Positions 58,860 through 64,000 of a stretch of DNA of 64,000 nucleotides are shown piece by piece. The first letter of the stretch is position 1, and each line of letters begins with the position of its first letter. Source of the DNA: Streptomyces sp. SID8352 (GTDB lineage: Bacteria > Actinomycetota > Actinomycetes > Streptomycetales > Streptomycetaceae); contig NZ_WWGX01000043.1 in assembly GCF_009862265.1 (NCBI RefSeq), positions 17,917 through 81,916 on the forward strand. Reading direction: 5' to 3'. The notes beneath the pieces are model-generated. The model did not search any database. It was not told the DNA's origin and saw only the letters and a program-made list of their open reading frames with translations. The translations under genes and the position numbers were made by a program.

Positions 58860-61849
58860 GACTGCACCGACTGGACCTCACCGCCTTCGGGCCCTTCGGC
58901 GCCACGCAGAGCGTCGACTTCGGCGCCCTGTCCTCGGCCGGGTTGTTCCTGCTGCACGGCCCCACCGGCGCCGGCAAGACCTCCGTCCTGGACGCCGTCT
59001 GCTACGCGCTCTACGGGGCGGTGCCCGGCGCCCGCCAGAACGGCCAGGGCATGACCCTGCGCAGCGACCACGCCGCCCCCGGCAGCCGCACCGAGGTCCG
59101 CCTCGACCTCACCGTCGCCGGGCGACGCCTGGAGATCACCCGGCAGCCGCCCTGGGAGCGCCCCAAGAAGCGCGGCGCGGGCACCACGGTCGACAAGGCC
59201 CAGAGCCTGCTGCGCGAGTACGACGCGACCGCCGGTACCTGGCGCGCCCTCAGCCGCTCCCACCAGGAGATCGGGGAGGAGATCACCCAACTCCTCGGCA
59301 TGAGCCGGGAGCAGTTCTGCCAGGTCGTCCTGCTGCCCCAGGGCGACTTCGCCCGGTTCCTGCGCGCCGACGCCGAGGCCCGCGGCAAGCTGCTCGGCAG
59401 GCTCTTCGACACCCGCCGCTTCGCCGAGGTGGAGAAGCGGCTCGCCGAGCGCCGCCGGGCCGGTGAGGCCAGGATCCGCGAGGGCGACGCCGGACTCCTG
59501 GCCGACGCCCACCGCATGCAGCAGGCCGCCGACGGGGCCATGGAACTCCCCGAACTGGCCGCCGGGGAGCCCGGACTGGCCGAGGCGGTGCTCGCCGCGG
59601 CCGCCGTCGCCCGCACCACCGTCGCCGAACGGGTCACCCTCGCGCGGTGCCGGCTCACGGCCGCCGAGACCGACGCGGCCGACGCCGACCGGGAGGCGAC
59701 GGCCGCCCGCGAACTCGACCGGCTGCAAAGGAGGTTCGCCGAGGCCGAGGAGCGCGCGGCGCGGCTCGCCGAACGGGCCGGGGAGTACGAGGCCGACCAA
59801 CGGCGCCTGGAGCGGGGCCGAAAGGCCCGGGAGGTGGCCCCCGCGCTCGACCTCAGGACCCGCGCCGAGGAGGAGCACCGGCGGGCCGCCGCCGCCGAGA
59901 CCGCCGCCCGCGCACCGCTCCCCGCCGACCTCGCGGACGCCGGGGCCGACGGGCTGGCCGCCGCCGCCCGCCGGACCGCCGAGGAACTCGGCGGCCTGGA
60001 GTCCGCCCGTCGTGCCGAGGCCCGTCTCACCGAACTGGCCGCGGAACGCGCGGAACTGGACCGCCAGGAGCGTGCCGACGAGGAGGCCCTGGACGAGGCG
60101 GACGCCTGGCTGGCCGACTGGGAGGAGACCCGCGCCGCGCTGCGCGCCCGTGTCGACGCCGCCCAGGAGGCGGTCACCCGCGCCGAACGGCTCGACGCCC
60201 AGCGGGAGCCCGCGAGGCGGCAGCTGACGGCCGCCCGGGAGCGCGACCGGCTCACCGCCGGGGCCGACGAGGCCCGCGTCCGGGCCCTCGGCCTGGCCGA
60301 GGACGCCACCCGCGCCCGCGAGCACTGGCTCGACCTCAAGGAGCGGCGGCTGCGCGGCGCAGCCGCCGAACTCGCCGCCCAACTCGCCGACGGCGCCCCC
60401 TGCGCGGTCTGCGGGGCGACCGAACACCCCGCCCCCGCCCGCAGGGACACCGGACACGTCGGCCGGGAGGCCGAGGAGGCCGCCCTCGCCGCCCACCAGG
60501 CCGCCGAGCGCCTCCGCGACGAGGCCGAACGGCACCGCGGCACCCTCCGTGAGGCCCTCGCCGCCGCCACCGCCGAGGCCGGCGACGCCTCCGCCGCCCA
60601 CCTGGCCGAAGAGGCGGACGCACTGGAGCGGGCCCACGCGAGGGCCCGCGCCGAGGCATCCGGACTGCGTCCCGCCCAGGAGGCGCTGGCCCGGGCCGAG
60701 GCGGAGCGGGAACGGCGGACCGGGGCACGCCAGTCGGCCGCCGTCCGTACCGCCACCCGGATCGGCACCCGCGACCGGATCGACCGCGAACAGGACGCCC
60801 TGGAAAGCGAGTTGGCCGAGGCCCGGGGCACCGCCGACAGCGTCGCCGCGCGCGCCGCGAGCCTGGAGCGGCGCGCCGCCCTGCTCACCGGCGCGGCCGA
60901 CGCGGTCCGCTCCGCCGCCGACGCCGCCGCACGCCTCAAGGACGCCGACGCCCGCCTCGCGCACGCCGCCTACCGGGCCGGGTTCACCACCCCGGAGGAG
61001 GCCGCCGGGGCCCTGCTGGACGACGCCGCCCACCGCGAGACCCAGCACCGCCTGGACGCCATGCGGACCGAGGAGGCCGCCGTCCGCGCGATCCGCACCG
61101 ACCCGGCCACCGCCGCCGCCGCGCTCCGCCCCCCGGCCGACCCCGCCGCCGCCGAACGGGCCGCGGCCGACGCGGGCCGCCGGCTGCGCGAGGCCGCATC
61201 CGGCCACGACGCCGTCGTCCGCTCCCACACCGAGCTATGTGCCCTGTCGGAGCGGGCCGCGACCGCCGCGCGGCTCCTCGCCCCGCTGCGCGAGGAGTAC
61301 GACCGGGCGGCCCGGCTCGCCGCCCTCGCGGCCGGCACCTCGGCCGACAACGACCGCCGGATGCGCCTGGAGTCCTACGTCCTGGCCGCGCGGCTGGAGC
61401 AGGTCGCCGCCGCCGCGACCGCGCGGCTGCGGCGCATGTCGGCCGGGCGCTACACCCTCGTCCACTCCGACGACCGCAGCGGACGCGGGCGCAGCGGCCT
61501 CGGACTGCACGTCGTGGACGCCTGGACCGGGCGCGAGCGGGACACGGCGACCCTGTCCGGCGGCGAGACCTTCTTCGCCTCCCTGGCCCTGGCCCTCGGC
61601 CTCGCCGACGTCGTCACCGACGAGGCGGGCGGGGTCCGGCTGGACACCCTCTTCATCGACGAGGGCTTCGGCAGCCTCGACGACCAGACTCTCGACGAGG
61701 TCCTCGACGTGCTCGACTCCCTGCGCGAACGGGACCGGAGCGTCGGCATCGTCAGCCATGTGGCCGATCTCCGGCGCCGGGTGCACGCCCGGCTGGAGGT
61801 GGTGAAGGGGCGGTCGGGTTCGACGCTGCGCCTGCACGGGACCGGCTGA
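58856..61849 (+). CDS. sbcC: Exonuclease subunit SbcC
   Basis: The 997-residue Rad50-like SMC ATPase has Walker A (LHGPTGAGKTSVLD), two long coiled coils rich in Ala/Glu/Arg, a zinc hook (APCAVCGATEH, about residue 515), and a C-terminal lobe with the signature TLSGGETFFASLALALGLADVV and Walker B TLFIDEGFGSLD. It powers the SbcD nuclease. GTG 58856 overlaps the sbcD stop by four bases, and the subunits are made together. Confidence 0.95.
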   Translation: MRLHRLDLTAFGPFGATQSVDFGALSSAGLFLLHGPTGAGKTSVLDAVCYALYGAVPGARQNGQGMTLRSDHAAPGSRTEVRLDLTVAGRRLEITRQPPWERPKKRGAGTTVDKAQSLLREYDATAGTWRALSRSHQEIGEEITQLLGMSREQFCQVVLLPQGDFARFLRADAEARGKLLGRLFDTRRFAEVEKRLAERRRAGEARIREGDAGLLADAHRMQQAADGAMELPELAAGEPGLAEAVLAAAAVARTTVAERVTLARCRLTAAETDAADADREATAARELDRLQRRFAEAEERAARLAERAGEYEADQRRLERGRKAREVAPALDLRTRAEEEHRRAAAAETAARAPLPADLADAGADGLAAAARRTAEELGGLESARRAEARLTELAAERAELDRQERADEEALDEADAWLADWEETRAALRARVDAAQEAVTRAERLDAQREPARRQLTAARERDRLTAGADEARVRALGLAEDATRAREHWLDLKERRLRGAAAELAAQLADGAPCAVCGATEHPAPARRDTGHVGREAEEAALAAHQAAERLRDEAERHRGTLREALAAATAEAGDASAAHLAEEADALERAHARARAEASGLRPAQEALARAEAERERRTGARQSAAVRTATRIGTRDRIDREQDALESELAEARGTADSVAARAASLERRAALLTGAADAVRSAADAAARLKDADARLAHAAYRAGFTTPEEAAGALLDDAAHRETQHRLDAMRTEEAAVRAIRTDPATAAAALRPPADPAAAERAAADAGRRLREAASGHDAVVRSHTELCALSERAATAARLLAPLREEYDRAARLAALAAGTSADNDRRMRLESYVLAARLEQVAAAATARLRRMSAGRYTLVHSDDRSGRGRSGLGLHVVDAWTGRERDTATLSGGETFFASLALALGLADVVTDEAGGVRLDTLFIDEGFGSLDDQTLDEVLDVLDSLRERDRSVGIVSHVADLRRRVHARLEVVKGRSGSTLRLHGTG

Positions 61850-61950
61850 GCCGCACCCACCGGGCCCACGGCGGCCCGGCCCCCGACGCCCCCCCGTGCG
61901 GCGTGCCGTCGTCGAGGCGTGCCCGTCGTGCGGCGGACGGGCCCCCGGTG

Positions 61951-61980
61951 GGGAGCCGCGGCGCCGGGAGCCGCGGCGCC
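61951..61980. repeat. 15-bp tandem repeat, two copies
   Basis: GGGAGCCGCGGCGCC occurs twice in a row between the convergent ends of sbcC and the DUF885 gene, within hairpin-rich DNA that may also stop transcription. Confidence 0.7.
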
Positions 61981-62065
61981 GGGCCCGGGTCGGGCGGGGG
62001 CCGCGACCGCCGGGCCCGGGTCGGTGTCCGTCGGCACCGACCCGGGGCGGGGAGCGGACGCCGGG

Positions 62066-63754
62066 TCAGAGACCGGCCAGTTCGTCCACCAGGTCGTCCA
62101 GGCCCAGCGACCCCAGCGACAGCGCCGCCATGTGCCAGGACTTCGCGTCGAACGCGTCCCCGTGCCGCTCCCGGGCCTTCTCCCGGCCCAGCAGCCACGC
62201 CCGCTCGCCCAGCTTGTAGCCGATCGCCTGGCCCGGGATGGTCAGGTACCGGGTCATCTCGCTCTCCACGAAGTCCGCCGGACGGCTGCTGTGCGCGCCG
62301 AAGAACTCCTGCGCCAGCTCCGGCGTCCAGCGCTCGCCCGGGTGGAACGGCGAGTCCGCCGGGATCTCCAGCCCCACGTGCATGCCGATGTCCACGATGA
62401 CCCGGGCCGCCCGCATCATCTGCGCGTCCAGGTAGCCGAGCCGCTGCTCCGCGTCGGTCAGGAAACCCAGCTCGTCCATCAGCCGCTCCGCGTAGAGCGC
62501 CCAGCCCTCCGCGTTGGCACTGACCATGCCGACCGACGCCTGGTAGCGCGAGAGGTCCTCGGCCACGTGCGCCCACTGCGCGAGCTGGAGGTGATGGCCC
62601 GGCACGCCCTCGTGGTACCAGGTGGAAACCAGGTCGTAGACCGGGAAGCGGGTCTGGCCCATCGTCGGCAGCCAGGTGCGGCCCGGACGGGAGAAGTCCT
62701 CCGACGGCGCCGTGTAGTAGGGCGCGGCGGCGCCCCCGGGCGGGGCGATGCGCGACTCCACCCGGCGCACCCGCTCCGCCAGCTCGAAGTGGGTGCCGTC
62801 CAGCGCCTCGATGGCCTGGTCCATGAGGCCCTGCAGCCACTCGCGGACCTCCTCGACGCCCTCGATGTGCCGGCCGTGCTCGTCCAGGTGCGCCAGCGCC
62901 ACCCACGGGGTCTCGGCACCGGGCAGGATCTTCTCCGCCTCCTGCCGCATCTCGCCCAGCAGGCGGTGGTACTCGGCCCAGCCGTACGCGTACGCCTCGT
63001 CCAGGTCCAGGTCGGTGCCGTTGTAGTAGCGCGACCAGCGGGCGTACCGCTCGCGGCCCACCGTGTCGGGGGCGTCCCGGACGGCGGGCGCGTACACGTC
63101 CCGCATCCAGTCCCGCAGCTCGGCCACGGCGGCGCCGGCGCCCCGCGCCGCCCCGTCCAGCTCCGCGCGCAGCGCCTCGGGGCCGTCGGCCGCGAAGTCC
63201 TCGAACCAGCTCCGGCCCCCGCCCGTGTCGGCCCACTCGTCGAGCTGCTCGACGAAGGTCGCGGTCGGACGCGGGCCCGCGTGCAGGCCGCGCTCCAGGC
63301 CCAGCGCCAGCGACTCGCGGTAGCCCGCCAGCGCCGCCGGCACGCCCCGCAGGCGCTCCGCGATCCGGGACCAGTCCTCGTCGGTCCCGGCCGGTGTCAC
63401 CGTGAACACCTCACGGACGTAGTGCGCGGCGGTGCCCATGTTGCCGACCGAGCGCAGCCCCTCGCCCGCCTCGTGGACCGCGATCTCGGCGGTCAGCCGC
63501 TCCCGCAGCAGCCGGGCGCAGCGGCGCTCCACGTCGCTGTCGCCGCCGGGACGCCGCTCCGCCTCGGCGAGCCGGGCCAGCGTGTCCCGGGCGAGCCGGG
63601 CGACGGCCTCCTGACCGGCGGGGGAGAGGTCGGGCAGACGGCCGGAACTCTCGGCCACACCGAGGTACGTACCGGTGACCGGGTCGAGGGCGATGAGTTC
63701 GTCGACATAGGCGTCGGCGACCTCGCGGGGCAGCGGGGTCTTGGTCTCTGACAT
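62066..63754 (-). CDS. DUF885-family metallopeptidase-like protein
   Basis: The 562-residue cytoplasmic protein belongs to DUF885, helical proteins related to M32-type carboxypeptidases. The zinc site is visible as WYHEGVPGHHLQL, with the downstream Glu in SANAEGWALYAERLM, and a late GQAIGYKLGE segment is typical of the family. A peptidase or ester hydrolase role is likely but unproved. There is no signal peptide. The ATG follows GAGGA by eight bases. Confidence 0.85.
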   Translation of the reverse strand: MSETKTPLPREVADAYVDELIALDPVTGTYLGVAESSGRLPDLSPAGQEAVARLARDTLARLAEAERRPGGDSDVERRCARLLRERLTAEIAVHEAGEGLRSVGNMGTAAHYVREVFTVTPAGTDEDWSRIAERLRGVPAALAGYRESLALGLERGLHAGPRPTATFVEQLDEWADTGGGRSWFEDFAADGPEALRAELDGAARGAGAAVAELRDWMRDVYAPAVRDAPDTVGRERYARWSRYYNGTDLDLDEAYAYGWAEYHRLLGEMRQEAEKILPGAETPWVALAHLDEHGRHIEGVEEVREWLQGLMDQAIEALDGTHFELAERVRRVESRIAPPGGAAAPYYTAPSEDFSRPGRTWLPTMGQTRFPVYDLVSTWYHEGVPGHHLQLAQWAHVAEDLSRYQASVGMVSANAEGWALYAERLMDELGFLTDAEQRLGYLDAQMMRAARVIVDIGMHVGLEIPADSPFHPGERWTPELAQEFFGAHSSRPADFVESEMTRYLTIPGQAIGYKLGERAWLLGREKARERHGDAFDAKSWHMAALSLGSLGLDDLVDELAGL

Positions 63755-63854
63755 GCGAACATCCTCGTACGGATACCGGTGCCGCGTCAGCCCGCAATCC
63801 CCCGCGCCGGGGCGGGGGCGGCCGGATTTCGCTACGGGCGTGGCCGCCCCGGAC

Positions 63855-64000
63855 TCAGGAGGCGGCCCCGGGCGGCAGCAGCGGGCCGCACTCCCACTGC
63901 TGGAAGATCAGCCGCGTCTCGACCCGCGCCACCTCCCGCCGGGAGGTGAACTCGTCCAGCACCAGCCGCTGGAGGTCCGCCATGTCCGCCACCGCGACAT
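63855..64000 (-). CDS. Lrp/AsnC-family regulator, C-terminal end (partial)
   Basis: The last 48 codons are inside the window: VAVADMADLQRLVLDEF, REVARVETRLIFQQWECGPLLP. This is the end of an Lrp/AsnC RAM domain, where the effector and dimer contacts lie. The helix-turn-helix part lies beyond the window. Such regulators commonly sense amino acids. Confidence 0.75.
   Translation of the reverse strand, partial: VAVADMADLQRLVLDEFTSRREVARVETRLIFQQWECGPLLPPGAAS

Overview
The window reads as about 64 kb of chromosome from a Streptomyces-like actinomycete. The DNA is very GC-rich, GTG starts are frequent, starts are either preceded by GGAGG-type ribosome sites or lie directly downstream of a -10 hexamer (leaderless style), and the gene families are typical of the genus (DUF6232, DUF4232, DUF3291, a MerR-HEAT fusion, a DasR-type operator, tandem Gln/Pro-rich membrane proteins). 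Most of the window looks like ordinary chromosome with small operons; short tandem repeats sit between many genes. No rRNA or tRNA genes and no CRISPR array were seen.

Layout. 0-5.7 kb: CPBP protease, PhzF-like isomerase, a HEAT protein coupled to a MerR-HEAT regulator, and two facing VOC paralogues. 5.7-7.3 kb: a GNAT gene whose 5' end is cut off by an IS110 transposase fragment. 7.3-17.2 kb: DUF3291, PadR, Clp-N and EamA genes, a divergent PNPOx-like/MocR pair, a divergent EamA/LysR pair, and a secreted chitin-active LPMO behind a DasR-type operator. 17.8-18.8 kb: two overlapping genes that share an unusual Tyr/Gly/Asn motif. 19.2-23.4 kb: an iron-siderophore ABC importer with an iron box. 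23.6-25.7 kb: HipA-like kinase plus DUF3037, a MITE-like element, and a secreted proline-rich protein. 26-33.7 kb: two-SDR operon, oligopeptide-type binding lipoprotein, uracil-DNA glycosylase, TPR-like protein, lipoprotein, DinB protein and a Gfo/Idh/MocA oxidoreductase.

33.6-42.4 kb: apolipoprotein N-acyltransferase, a frameshifted DUF4291 gene, an SDR with its own operator, then a less GC-rich accessory stretch. That stretch holds a small secreted protein, a degenerate IS110 transposase, and a three-gene ABC exporter-like operon with an extracytoplasmic cysteine domain. 42.4-51.7 kb: UppP, TVP38, a spermidine-synthase-like protein, two tandem membrane-anchored paralogues, thioesterase, DedA, gamma carbonic anhydrase, a hexapeptide acyltransferase and a YbaK-type editing protein. 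51.8-64 kb: DUF4232 lipoprotein, an XRE-NB-ARC-TPR regulator, CoA-binding protein, a degenerate CysRS-like orphan, YigZ, SbcCD nuclease, a DUF885 metallopeptidase-like protein and the end of an Lrp/AsnC regulator.

The strongest candidates for something not yet described are the motif-sharing DUF6232 pair (17.84-18.83 kb), the ABC/ectodomain cassette beside wrecked IS110 DNA (37.4-41.6 kb), the CysRS-like orphan (56.1 kb), and the small inverted-repeat element that supplies parts of two genes (24.95-25.11 kb). A recurring promoter design, a -10 hexamer followed by exactly six bases and the start codon, appears in about ten genes. All family names rest on reading motifs by eye; no database search was run.
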